A DNA stretch of 64,000 nt from Cryptomeria japonica (Eukaryota; Streptophyta; Pinopsida; Cupressales; Cupressaceae): contig NC_081411.1 in the NCBI RefSeq assembly GCF_030272615.1, forward strand, positions 156,698,971-156,762,970, read 5' to 3'. The translations under genes and the position numbers were made by a program. Shown here in pieces: positions 46,158 to 57,720 of the stretch. Position 1 is the stretch's first letter. Every line of letters starts with the position of its first letter. The notes beneath the pieces were generated by a model. The model saw only the letters and a list, made by a program, of their open reading frames with translations, ran no database searches and had not been told where the DNA came from.

Positions 46158-47320
46158 TGGTGAATACTAAGAGGGGGGGTTGAATTAGTATGCCAAAAAT
46201 CTCTGATCTAAAACACTTAAACAGTCTGAAGACAAACCAGTAAAACAGTTTAACAGACAGACCGGTTATCACACATGCAAACCAAAATGCAAGTAAAGCA
46301 TTCACCCACAAAAGAAATACAACCATAACACAAGATATTTGAAGTGGAAACCCAAATGGGAAAAACAACGGTGAGATGGAACTCACAAGTAACTATCTGC
46401 AGAATAGAAACTAGACTGGTTAAGGTCTTACAATGTTCTTCACCAGAATAGATCTTGTTAGGAATCTCAATCTCTGTTAGGAGATAAGTCTGATTAAAGA
46501 CTACCTTGCTAAAGGATTTTAGATTCACAGTGGTGAACCACCTCGTTAGAGGATTTTACAAAGGCTTTTAGGCCTACCCAGTTAAGGGCTATAGACTTGT
46601 CAAAGATGTGAGTAATCAACAAGTGTTTGATCTATCTAATAGCATAAACTGCTTGGTTAGATCCAGTGTAGTTCACTGCTAATGCATTCCAACATTACTT
46701 CAGTCTTCTCTATCTCTCTCTTAGTTACAACTTGGTCTTCTCAGATAAAATCGCTCTTTCAACAACTCAACAAATCACCTTAAACCCTAGTCACAACATA
46801 AACCCTTTTAGCAACAACCTAAAACCCTAGACATGATGGCCTTTTAAAGGAATCTGATTTCATGTCGGTCTAATAGGATTACATTACAATTTCCTAGGTT
46901 CAATGAATCTAGACATACTCAGTAACACGACACAAAAAGCACCGTCAGTGTGTCGGCACCGTCAATCAAATGGTGGATTGGTAACTCATCACAAAATGTC
47001 AGTTGGTAACTCATCACAGAGTATTACCGGTTCATGCAAAATATCGGTTGCCGATTTGACAAAAATGAAGACTAGTAAGAATGTGTTATGCTGCTTTGCT
47101 TCCTCGTATTTCTTGAGATCTTTGAACCACTTGGTGTTGACATATTGCTTCAGATCGGGAAACACATTCTACAAAATCACCAATAGTGTAAAGACTAGAA
47201 TACAACATACCGGTTGGAACAAATACCGGTTGAGCTCTAGCTCATACATATAAAGGAGATCTCAATACAAGTGTGTGTCCATCAATGACAATCACAACAT
47301 AAACATCAAAAATGCAAACA
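46158..47320 (-). repeat. 3' LTR of element D
   Basis: It is 1163 bp and ends AAAAATGCAAACA next to the polypurine complement. It is homologous to 52690-53866 with scattered substitutions and is rich in ACCGGT-type motifs. Minor ORFs inside it are not supported. Confidence 0.9.
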
Positions 47321-47600
47321 ATCTCCCCCTTTGGCATTGATGGCAACACTTAGGAAAATCAAATTTTGACATCTAAGTGTTTTACAATTAAAAACATGCC
47401 ATTAACAAAATTGCTCCCCCTAAGCATATACACTATCCCCTAATCAATACAATGTATAGAAATTTTGCATACAAAGCATAAACATTGAGATATCAGAGCA
47501 TATAGCATATATCAAAACATATATCAAAATTTTAAAACCAGATACTTCTCCCTATTCATCTCCAAAATAAATAGAGTACTTCTCCCACTTTGCCAACAAT
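47321..47600 (-). promoter_or_regulatory. Polypurine tract and upstream purine tracts of element D
   Basis: The minus strand reads CCAAAGGGGGAGAT (47321-47334) directly before the 3' LTR. Further tracts of the TAGGGGGAGC and GGGAGAAGT type lie near 47413-47422, 47435-47442, 47546-47553 and 47578-47586. This is a Sirevirus-like multiplied tract. Confidence 0.65.
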
Positions 47601-47654
47601 GACAAAGTACCACTAAACAACCCTGTTTCCATTTGATATTGAAATAATAGAAGT

Positions 47655-50600
47655 TTATGACAACAATGAATAATACTTGTCAAAAACTGATTTATAGTCC
47701 TGCAAAAATTGTTTCATGGATAGAGACCAGGACTCAAGTAGGGAGGTTGCCACTTCTTTCTCTGTTTGCATCTGGGATACCTATTCCTCCATGGCATCAA
47801 CTGTGCTCAGCTCTTGCGTAACTATCAAGGCGTCCAGGTTCAGATAACACTTCTGAAGAATTTGCAGACATGGAAGTAAAACCAATTATAGCTCCTACAA
47901 ATCTCTAGATCATGTACTGATCTCTTGCTCCATTTTAGCTGACTGGATTTGGAACCGGTGAATGGTTCGCCCATAAGTTGCAAAGGAATTATAGGGTGGC
48001 TTAAATGTGCTCAAGTAGGACTATAAGTCCATTTGAAGCTTTTGCTTCTAAGTTAGCACATCATTGCAAAATATATGGGGTTGATAGATTTTGCTTAGTA
48101 GCAAGTTTCCCTCATCCAAAGCGTCCCTTATATCCTTTTGGCCTTTTTGAAGTTCAAACTGGAGCTCATTCAACTTTTTCACCAGAGAAATGTTAAGAGC
48201 CTTTTGATGCTCTTTCTTGACATTTGCCTCAGTTGCTTCTTCCAAACTCTGCACCTGATCATCCACTATAGTACATAGTAGTTTGAGTTGTGCTAGTGAT
48301 GATTCAGTGTAAGGAAGATTGGTATCGGGGATCAAACCGATAAGTGTGTCTATAGCCGCTTGAATGATATCTTGCTCCTTTTTCCTTCATATGATTTCAA
48401 GGTGCTCTTGAGCAACCTTGATGCTCTGCATAAGCTCTGACTCACTGGCAGACTGGAGATTGATAGGACTATCTATATATCAACCGATTTATCTTGACTC
48501 CTAGTTGCCTTCGGAGTCTCCATCTGTGTGCTCTTCATTTCTTCCATTGCCTTGTCTGTTTCTTCCTTCTTCCTTTTCTCTGCTTCCTTCTTCTGTTCTT
48601 GTGCCTTGTCTTCCTCTTCTTTCTTTTTCCTCTTTGCTTCCTTCCTCTTCTCCTCTTCTTTCTTTTCTTCCTCTTCCTTCTTCTTTTCTTCCTCTTCCTT
48701 CTTCTTCTTTTCTTCCTCTTCCTTCTTCTTCTTTCTTCTTCCTATCATCTTCTTGTGTCTTCTTCTCTTCATCTTTTCATTTATCCTCTTCCTCTTTTCT
48801 CTTCTCTTCCTCTTTTCTCTTTTTCTCATCTTCATGCCTCTTCTTCTTCTCTTCATGTTCCTTAGTCGCTTCCTGTGTGTCCTTATCTTGCTCATTGCCT
48901 TGTTCGGCTTGTTGCCCCTATTCTGTTCCTTCAGAAGGTATGTCCTGAGTGACATCTTCTATGTCTAGTGCATCGACATCAATAGTGTCGATTGGTTCTT
49001 CAACCAAGTTTCCTTCTTCATCAAAAACTTCATCTGGTTTGGATACAACCGGTTCCTTTTCCACTTGGAGGTTGGCCATTCATGATTTGTGAGAATTGAT
49101 AGCATAGTCCATATGCTAATGAGTATCTTTTTCAACATCATCAATTCTCCCCTCCAACAGCCAGTGTCTTTTCTCCTTGTGAAGAAGAGTCCTTTATTCT
49201 AATCCAAGACATCAAATAATTCTAAATTTGAGAGGTTGGGAAAGTACTGTGCAAAGACTTTCTCCCTAATCTCCTGTTCTTTTTCAATGGCAATGCGCCA
49301 TTTAATATCTAATGCTTTATATAAAGAATCCGGTGTCTAAGATTTTATCTCTGATGGTGACCAGTCATTTTTACACAAATAAATAATGATTTCCTATAAT
49401 ACTTCTTCTTTCTCCTCTTCATTGAAATCATCGTAATAATCAACTAAATCAAGAAGCAATTTTCTCCTAATATTCTTTATTGTCCTTTGATAATGTGTCA
49501 AAGGTTTGTATGAGGAGATATCAATATTTACCAGTGCGGATGCTGCCAGTTCATTCTTCTTCATCTTCTTTGTCTGTCTGGCCTTCTTTGTCTTTTCATC
49601 AGACTTAGTCTCTTCGGAGTCTAGTTCATTTGACTTAGTCTTCCTTTTTCTTTCGAAGACTTTTGTCAGTGCCACTTCTAGTTTCTTCTTTGCTGGTGAC
49701 TGCTTGGTCACTCTTGGAGTTGCAGTAGTAGCCGGTGCCGATGCTACAGGCACTGCCTTAGCTTTCTTTGCTGCTGGTTCTTTTCCTTTCTTAACAAATG
49801 GTTCCTCGGCTGGTGCAATCCTCTCTAAGTAGGTTCTGGTCCTCTTAGCCTTAGGATCAAGAGGCAAGGCAATAAGGGTTGAGGCATACCCTTCTAGCAT
49901 ATCATAGCCCATTGGCTCCACTTCTTCCATTCTAGGCTCAACAGCCTCCATTAGGCATTTATCCACCTGAATGGTGAAATATATGTCATCTTCATATTTC
50001 TTAATGATGTCACTTGAGATCCTTACCCTTTCACTCATCTTCCTTCTGAACTCATCAAAATATTTGTTCAGCACCTTAGGGTAACCGGTTCCAATGGTTT
50101 GTATGCTTTCCTTAATCTGCTTGGTTACTGATTGGTCAGGAGACCACTGGACATCTCCTACTCTAGGAAAGTAGCCTTGGAAATAGAAAAACAATCCAAC
50201 CAATAGTTGTCCGAACTTGAATCTTAGTGCATTATCCTGTTTAATTGACTTTAGATTAGACAAGAGTTTCCTTTGCATACCGGTGCATAGGTCAAATGAT
50301 GTGTCCTCTTTAATCATCTGGTAAGCGGCATTTACCATTGCAGCAGATACAGAATTAATCCTACTGGCTGAAAATGTTTTGTAGCCTATTACCATGCAGG
50401 TGTATTTCACCAGATCATCCTTGATAGGATTAACTGTCATACCCCATGAGTCACTTGTTGAACTGGTGAGCTTGGCCATTTCCATTTTGCTTACCGTTCT
50501 AAGGGCTGGCACTTCCCCTGTATTGCAAAAACCAGTGACTACATGAATTGCCTATGGTGTGATATCATGCATCCTCTCTAGGTACATCTTGTCACCATGG

Positions 50601-50914
50601 ACTCTGCTCAAAATTATCCTGATATGATCCTCCGTAAAATCTTCCAGAAAGTATACTGCATTATGGAGTTTCTTCTTCTCTAGGATACTAAACTTCAGTT
50701 TGATTTTCTTGTCCTTGCCGCAAAATAAACCTAATTGGGTGTGAATCGCTAAAGACCCTAGGTCTTCTATTTTGCAATCAATATAATCTAAAATTCCCTC
50801 TTCAACTATGACTCCAACCAGAACTTGTGATAATGCATTATATTTGGACTTCCTTTGAATGAAACTTTCCAACTCAATGGATGTACTAGAACTGGTATGA
50901 GATGCGGAAGCCAT
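47655..50914 (-). pseudogene. Accessory ORF2 of element D
   Basis: The reconstructed gene is about 1086 codons, from MASASHTSSS at 50914 to the TAA at 47655-47657. A TAG-type break at 50552-50554 splits the start from a 372-codon open part (50512-49394). Residues include ILSRVHGDKMYLERMHDITP, FDLCTGMQRKLLSNLKSIKQ and RFKFGQLLVGLFFYFQGYFP, aligned block by block with ORF2 of B. A Lys/Pro/Ala-rich linker follows (about 49700-49600). Next comes an extreme Lys/Glu-rich segment (48473-48955) and a frameshifted helical tail (48335-47655). There is no pol motif. It may be plant-mobile-like or the env-like ORF of Sireviruses; function is unknown. Confidence 0.7.
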
Positions 50915-51362
50915 TGTTGATTATTTCAAGAACACGAAAAAATACCTTTACAATGCAAATTTAGGGCTTCCTGATTCTGCTTCACTCCACTCTCCGTCGG
51001 TTGCCAAATCACTGCCTTGTGTTCTCCACGACTGCTTGCAAACTAGATTTGAATCTCCTTTAAGACTTGTCAACTTCTTGAAATCTTAGCTCAAATCACC
51101 TTTTCTTCGCTCTGCACTTTGAAAAACTTTTCTTCGCTCGAAAACAGATAGTGAGAAATGATTTGAAATATGCTTTTATACATGTCTCTCACCTACCACC
51201 ATTAATGCTCCTCTATTAGGGTGTAAACCCTAATTTGCCTCTTTTACCATTTTCGGTCTTCTGCCAAGCAACAGGTATTACATACCAGTTAAGGTCTTTT
51301 ACCGGTGTAACTGGGGGTTCACAATCATTTCGCCATTTGCTCCCCCTAAGCCTCTTTGGAGC
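50915..51362 (-). promoter_or_regulatory. gag-ORF2 spacer of element D with a TATA-like box
   Basis: The minus strand carries TGTATAAAAGCATA, with TATAAAAG at 51173-51180, 259 bp upstream of the ORF2 ATG. The spacer has no ORF. A separate promoter for ORF2 is an inference supported by a weaker TATA-like box in the same spacer of element B. Confidence 0.4.
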
Positions 51363-52639
51363 TTAGTTTGCCAGTTCCGATATTTCTACACTAGGTGCAA
51401 AAACTGGTTCCTCTTCCAACATTGTTGGTTTCTTCCTCCAGGTTTTGTTCATGTCCACTTGAACTTTTTCAACATCAACTTCTCCTTTCTGAGTGACCGG
51501 TATATCATCAGATATACTCTTTCTTCTTTCACAGAATCTTGCAATGTGACCCGGTTTGTTGCAGTGATAGCAAACCAATCTAGGTGCTCTCCAAGGTCCA
51601 TTGTTCATGTTTCCATTCTTCCTTCTGCATGTAGCAGCAGTGTGACCATGTCCATGACAAATCCAATAGTTTTCTCTCCATCTGATTCCTAGTTGTAACC
51701 ATTGTTGCCTGACTGATAATTGTAAGCATTAAACTGGTTAGGGTTCCGGTTCACAAAATATTCCAGACCAGCTCCTTGGGTCCTCTAAGGATATCTTCTG
51801 GTATTGTTCATGACAGACCTGCATTCAGATGCTCCATGCCCAAACTTGGTGCTTGCATAACAATGACCACTGAACTTATTGGATCTAGGTACATTGTTGA
51901 TAAAGTAAGGAAAATTATTGTAGGCTTTGCTCCTACATACATTGGCAGTGTGTCCTTCTTTAAGACAGTTAAAACAAACATGTTTGAATTTTTGCTTACC
52001 TTTTCCTTTGAGTGTCGGTTGCTTCTTTGATGCTTCAACATTTGTTCTTGAGGATTCTCCTTCCTCATGTCTAGAGAAACCAAGTCCATTGGTATTCTTT
52101 GCCAGTCTAGATGACTCAAGCTTTTTCTCTAACTTGATAGTACTTTTGCTGAACTTAGCAAGTATTTCCTTTGACTCAGAGAGTTCTTTGGAAATAGCAG
52201 TATTTGTCTCCATTAGGCTTGCATTTTCAAAGATGGCTACGTTCAATTCTCCTTGCATGTCTTCCTTTTCCATTCTTCTCTCATGAAGGCAAGCAGTTAG
52301 TGCACTAATCTCTTGTTTCAACTTGGAGATCTCATGATCTTTGTCCTTTACCAGATCTTCAACTTTTCTCCGGTTCTCAAGCTCTTGACTAAACCGGATA
52401 GTTAGTGCTTCCAACTCCTTTCTCAGATTGGAGTTTGAATCATTCAGCTTATTTACTTCTACAATCATGGCTTCCATATTTGCTTCATCTTCAGAACTAC
52501 TTTCAGATAGCTCCATCAGCTTCTCTACATGTTCTCTCCTTTTTGCTTGAGATGCCTTGTATTTGACCATAAGATCATCATAGGCTTGCTCAGACTGAGT
52601 GAGCTATTGAGTAAGTTCCCTCAAGGTGTACTCCCCCAT
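51363..52639 (-). pseudogene. gag of element D: coiled coil and zinc knuckles
   Basis: It starts at the ATG at 52639 (MGEYTLRELT), 38 bp inside the primer site, with a stop at 52604-52606 and then an open stretch 52570-51785. The N-terminal 170 residues are Glu/Lys/Leu heptads. Then come CFNCLKEGHTANVC and a second knuckle with one Cys lost (CYASTKFGHGASEC). After a frameshift (51610-51785) there is a third degenerate knuckle (CHGHGHTAATC) and CYHCNKPGHIARFC. It is homologous to gag of B. It would package element RNA; it is inactive here. Confidence 0.77.
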
Positions 52640-52676
52640 ATCTCTTTCCAAGTGGTTAAACTTATAGAAAGGTAGG

Positions 52677-52688
52677 CTCTGATACCAA
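52677..52688 (-). other. Primer binding site of element D (initiator Met tRNA)
   Basis: The minus strand reads TGGTATCAGAGC, a perfect match to the canonical initiator-Met complement, 1 bp inside the 5' LTR. Confidence 0.92.
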
Positions 52689-52689
52689 T

Positions 52690-53866
52690 TGATGAATACT
52701 AAGAGGGGGGGTGAATTAGTATGCCAAAAATCTCTAATCTAAAACACTTAAATAGTCTGAAGACAAACCGGTAAAATAGTTTAATAGACAGACCGGTTAT
52801 CACACATGCAAACCAAAATGCAAGTAAAGCATTCACCCACAAAAGCAATAAAACCATAACACAAGATATTTGATGTAGAAACCCAAATGGGAAAAACCAT
52901 GGTGAGATGGAACTCACAAGTCACTATCTGCAGAATAGAAACTGGACCGGTTAAGGTCAGACCGGTTAAGGTCTTACAATGTTCTTCATCAGAACAGATA
53001 CTGTTAGGAATCTCAATCTCTGTTAGGAGATAAGTCCAATTAAAGACTACCTTGCTAGAGGATTTTAGATTCACAATGGTGAACCATCTTGTTAGAGGAT
53101 TTTACAAAGGCTTTTAGGCCTACCTGGTTAAGGGCTATAGACTTTTCAAATATGTGAGTAATCAACAAGTGTTTGATCTATCTAATAGCACAAGCTGCTT
53201 GGTTAGATCCGGTGTAGTTCACTGCTAATGTATTCCAGCATTACTTCAGTCTTCTCTATCTCTCTCTTAGTTACAACTTGATCTTCTCAGATAAGATCAC
53301 TCTTTCAACAACTCAACAAATCACCTTAAACCTTATTCACAACATAAACCCTTTCAGCAACAGACTAAAACCCTAGACATGATGTCCTTTTAAAGAAATC
53401 TGATTTCATGTCAGTCCAATAGGATTACATTACAATTTCCTAGGTTCAATGAATCTAGACATACTCAGTAACATGACACAAAAAGCACTGTCAGTGTATC
53501 GGCACCGTCAATCAAATGGTGGATTGGTAACTCATCACAAAATGTCGATTGGTAACTCATCACAGAGTATTACTAGTTCATGTAAAATATCAGTTGCCGG
53601 TTTGACAAAAATGAAGATTGGTAAGAATGTGTTATGCCACTTTGCTTCCTCATACTGCTTGAGATCTTCGAACCGCTTGGGGTTAACATGCCGCTTTAGA
53701 CCGGGAAACACATTCTACAAAATCACCAATAGTCTAAAGACTAGAATACAACATACCGGTTGGAACAAATACCGGTTGAGCTCTAGCTCATACATATAAA
53801 GGAGATCTCAATACAAGTGTGTGTCCATCAATGACAATCACAACATAAACATCAAAAATGCTAATA
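52690..53866 (-). repeat. 5' LTR of element D
   Basis: It is 1177 bp, homologous to 46158-47320, and followed by GAACC (target duplication) and then the CCCTAA-type field. A small internal duplication (GACCGGTTAAGGTC, around 52945-52975) is not present in the other LTR and accounts for part of the length difference. Confidence 0.9.
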
Positions 53867-53871
53867 GAACC

Positions 53872-54044
53872 CTAACCTTAACACTCAACCAAATTGAACC
53901 TTAACCCCAAACCTTGAATTTAGCCTTATAATAACCCTATTTTATTATTTTAAAATTAAATGACAACCCTAATTATTGTCTTATCAAGTGATCTTATTTA
54001 TAATTAATATTCCCTCATTAAATATTTTTAAACTAATATAATCT
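53872..54044. repeat. Degenerate CCCTAA-type minisatellite, middle piece
   Basis: Short AACCCTAACCTTAACACTCAACC and AAATTGAACC units are followed by AT-rich DNA. It is the continuation of 44850-46157 between elements D and E. Confidence 0.6.
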
Positions 54045-54049
54045 AATCC

Positions 54050-54337
54050 TATGCTTACCTCCACCCAACCAAGGAGATAATTTGCTAAACATCCTCCACA
54101 ACTAAGAGATATTCAACACATGAGATTGTATTGAAATGAGGTGAGTACAAATGTACAAGGAATCTTGCTTAAATAGGCAAGAGTAGGTGATGGGAGCACA
54201 CGGGATTTGGACAAGTATCTCCATCTGGATGAGTTAGAGTCCAAATATAAGTCTACAATTATCCATCTACATAATAATTTTTGTTACCCAAGTAAAACTT
54301 AAGTAAATGTAAATAGTAAAAACTATTTACTCCAACA
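54050..54337 (-). repeat. 3' LTR of element E
   Basis: It is 288 bp and ends ACTCCAACA before the polypurine complement CCTCCCCTT. It matches 57222-57511. Confidence 0.85.
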
Positions 54338-57221
54338 CCTCCCCTTAAGTGCAACTTAGGGAGTAAAGCATGCAATATGAGATGCCTTATGGGTCTGCTC
54401 AACAAATCTATTTTAGGTACCCATGTACAGCTATAATGCAAATCATTCTCTCACAAATGGAGAAAAGGAGGAAAATCTTGTGGGAGAAAAATCCTCTCCA
54501 AAAAGAGAACATTTAAGGATTAAGAAGCCTCCAAATGATGTCCTAAAATAATGAAGAACATCACTAAAGCATGAAGTTGTAGACAACTGACAAATACTAA
54601 TATGGTGTTGTAACTAAAGATACTGCTCTAGAAAAGATGTTGATTAAGATCATGAAGACATCAATCTGCATGAGTGGCCCAAACAACACTAATCAAACAT
54701 TGATAAGATGGCAACAATGGCAATAACATTTGTTAAAAAATACATATGACACATAAATCTGCATGAGTGACCTTAAAATCGCTATGCAACCAAGATGACA
54801 CATAAATTTGCATGAGTGACCTTAAAATTGCTATGCAACCAATGAAGTTTCCTAAGTGGCCCCATCATCACTACTCAATAAATGGAAGATAAAAATATAG
54901 GTGCAATAGCCTAAAGATCCAAGATCAATTGAGAATGATTGCCTTCACAAAATAGGAATGCAAGAATGTGTCAACTCACTTCAAGTGAAACCAAGGAAGC
55001 ATTGGCATGAATAGTATATGCCTCCCATAATGTTGACTGATAGTTCATTGATATCATGTCACCAACCAGTTCAAGGTATGAAGTGACCAGTATAGTACCT
55101 ACAACTAAACAAAGGGTGTCCATCAAACTACACACATGCATGAGGCATGAATCTCATTGATTCATCTGTTGTCATGGAATTGCACTCACTTTGACAAACC
55201 TATGATTGGTAAACAACAAAGGCTCTACACAAACCCCCATAACACTTTATGGTACAATGTGAGTACAAGAATATGGCATAATTTATGCAAAATCCCCAAA
55301 TACATGATGTGAAATTGCATCTCATTGTGTCTACAAAAATGTGCTTACAAAGAAAATTGTACCAATTAATAGTGCATGGAACCACCTTTTTAATGATACT
55401 TCATTTGCTTAAAGTAGACTCTAGATGTCCAAGTTATGACCATTTGAAGAAAAAACATGATTAGGGCCTAACAATGAAAAAATGGCTCACCCCTCTTAAG
55501 CATCCCAAGGAAAGGGTTGGTCCTTTACGGGACTAATATCAACTCAAAAAGTCAGAAAAATGCCCTCCATGACAAAAAGGGAACCAATGAGTAAAGCAGT
55601 GGTAGGGTCCAGTGGTGGCTTTGTGTTCCACCCCTATACTCATAACCACTTTTGTAGATAAAATCTTTCATGAAATCGCCACACTCAAGATTTGGTGTCA
55701 TTGAATATGAAGGAAAATAAAGTTGACCCATGATTAAAGAGAGATAAAATATTAATACTCTACTACAACACATGCTACAGGCAGCAATAGTAAATGTGCT
55801 AGTCAAATGAAAAAAATTATTCAGATCTTGTAGAAAATTGAAGTTGATCCCTATTGGCAAGGAAAAAATTTGACAATGATGAATGCCTACCAAGACAAAT
55901 GTGAAGGTACTACTAGCCAAAAATGCTTAAGCCTAGAAAATACCTCTTGTTGAAAGAATTAAATGTGGGCCCAACAACCAATAATGATCAAATCACATCA
56001 CATTGACCAACAAATCATATAATAAATGCACCAACAAAAGAGTGAAGAAGGCCAATATATCAAGGCTACTCAAACAATGTGTTGAGAGTAAAAATGAATG
56101 CAAGAATTTCTAAAAATAAATCTACCACTACAATGAAGATGTGAGCCCAATCAAATGAGAGTACGAATCAAATCTTAACAATAGATAAGAAGCTAAAAAA
56201 TGTCTCAACTATAATCATTGTAAGAATCTCCACCATGTAGGATGATAAGATCCTCATCAACAGGACAACCACAAAGACATATCTTTCACCACAAATTCTT
56301 TATCCTCCAAGGAAAGATAATACACCCAGCCAAAGAAAAATGCAACCTGAGAAGGAGTTTTTCCACCTAGTCATGTTTTACAGATTGTTGATAAAAAACA
56401 AGATGCCTAAAAGCTTTTGATGCACCAACAAATTGACCAACATGGGCCTGATGTAGCCAATCTTGCAAACATAAAATCACATGGAAAATATGGAGGCCAT
56501 CTAGTGAATTTGAGGATGAAACTAAATGAAGGTTGATGTAGTTACATAGCCATATATGAGCAAAAATACCTTTAGAGAGAAGTCACAACAGATCTCACAA
56601 GTCAAGAAAGTTTCGTCACAACAAATTGTCTCTCTTAATTCTAAAAATCCACGATCAAGTAGAATACTTCAATGGTGGGAAATATGATCTCTCACAAAGA
56701 AATGATGCAAATAAGGGCCTCAAACCAAACAAACTATCGGTCTAATCTAAAGTATATAGTTCAAGCTCAAGAAAGAAAATGAATAGAGACTGACACAGAT
56801 CCCACATGCTTAAATAAGATATTGATGCATGCCAATAATCACCATGACAAAATATTCATCAATCTTCCATTTATAAATTATCATTAGTCGCTCTTGAAAG
56901 AAAGAACCAATGCCTATTAGAAACATGCAATTTATTGCAATAGACCTGTGCATGGTTGAAAATTGAGGAAAGGGAAATTTGATCACCAAACAAAGACAAG
57001 CCACCAGTTAATGAAATCATTTGACCGAAATCAAATAAGCCACTAGTGAATGAAATCATTTGACCACAATCAGACATACCAAGTTTGATCCAAGGATGAA
57101 GTACTTTAAAAAATGGATGCCTCTAATAACTAGATAGATGAAGACAATCTAGGACCTCAAAGCTTATTAATGACCAAGACTATCTAAATAAGGAGCTATA
57201 GAATGGGAGGCTTTGATACCA
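54338..57221 (-). other. Internal region of element E
   Basis: It is non-coding and A-rich on the + strand. It contains a 49-bp tandem duplication at 54746-54794 / 54795-54843 (units start ATGACACATAAAT) and scattered partial echoes of CTGCATGAGTG upstream near 54668. I see no retrotransposon protein in any frame. Confidence 0.65.
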
Positions 57222-57511
57222 TGTAGGTGTCTCCACCCAACCTAGGAGACAATTTGTAGAACTTCCTCCACACTAAGAGAGATTCAACACTTGAGATTGT
57301 ATTGAAATGAGGTGGTATGAGTGTACATGGAGCCTTGCTTAAATAGACAAGAGCACGTGATGAGAGTACACAAGATTTGGACAAGTGTCTCCATCTAGAA
57401 GAGTTAGAGTCCAAATATAACTCTACAATATTTATCCATCTACCTAATAAATGATGCTACCTAAGTTAAAACTTAAGTAAACATAAATAGTCAAAACTAT
57501 TTAGTCCAACA
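57222..57511 (-). repeat. 5' LTR of element E
   Basis: It is 290 bp, starts TGTAGGTGTCTCC and ends TAGTCCAACA, followed by the target duplication AATCC. The primer site lies immediately to its left. Confidence 0.87.
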
Positions 57512-57516
57512 AATCC

Positions 57517-57720
57517 ATCATAAATCTTAAACCTTAACCCTAACACCTAACAAAATTGAACCCTAATACTAAACCAAATTAAAGCCTAACTCTAAACCCA
57601 AACCTAAATTGCACACTTACACTTATAAAACCTTAACATGAATTAAACACTAACCTTAAACCTAATTGAACATTAAATTGAACTATAATGCTAAATCTTA
57701 AAGCCATCATCATCAAGTTT
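57517..57720. repeat. Degenerate CCCTAA-type minisatellite, right piece
   Basis: ACCTTAACCCTAACACC, CAAAATTGAACCCTAA and related units appear here. It is the right end of the field that begins at 44850. Confidence 0.6.

Larger units (their letters stand above)
46158..53866 (-). mobile_element. Sirevirus-like non-autonomous LTR retrotransposon D
   Basis: It is 7.7 kb, read on the minus strand: 5' LTR 52690-53866, Met-tRNA primer site, gag, ORF2, purine tracts, 3' LTR 46158-47320. The target duplication GAACC lies at 46153-46157 and 53867-53871. LTRs start TGGTGAATACT / TGATGAATACT. The outer end of the right LTR reads TAATA where the left has AAACA. No protease, integrase or RT is seen. Its architecture is identical to element B, but the sequences are well diverged, so it is a sister family. 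Confidence 0.88.
54050..57511 (-). mobile_element. Small non-coding LTR retrotransposon E
   Basis: It is 3.46 kb with 288/290-bp LTRs (54050-54337 and 57222-57511), TSD AATCC (54045-54049 and 57512-57516), a Met-tRNA-like primer site (minus strand TGGTATCAAAGC, 57210-57221) directly at the LTR and a polypurine tract (minus strand AAGGGGAGG, 54338-54346). The internal 2.9 kb has no ORF above about 120 codons and no gag or pol similarity, so it is a LARD-type derivative. The left LTR starts TATGC (TG mutated). Confidence 0.85.

Noticed and set aside
48494-48968. Long + strand open frames rich in Ser, Leu and Phe
   Set aside because: They are antisense to the Lys/Glu-rich part of ORF2 of element D and arise from the polypyrimidine tract.
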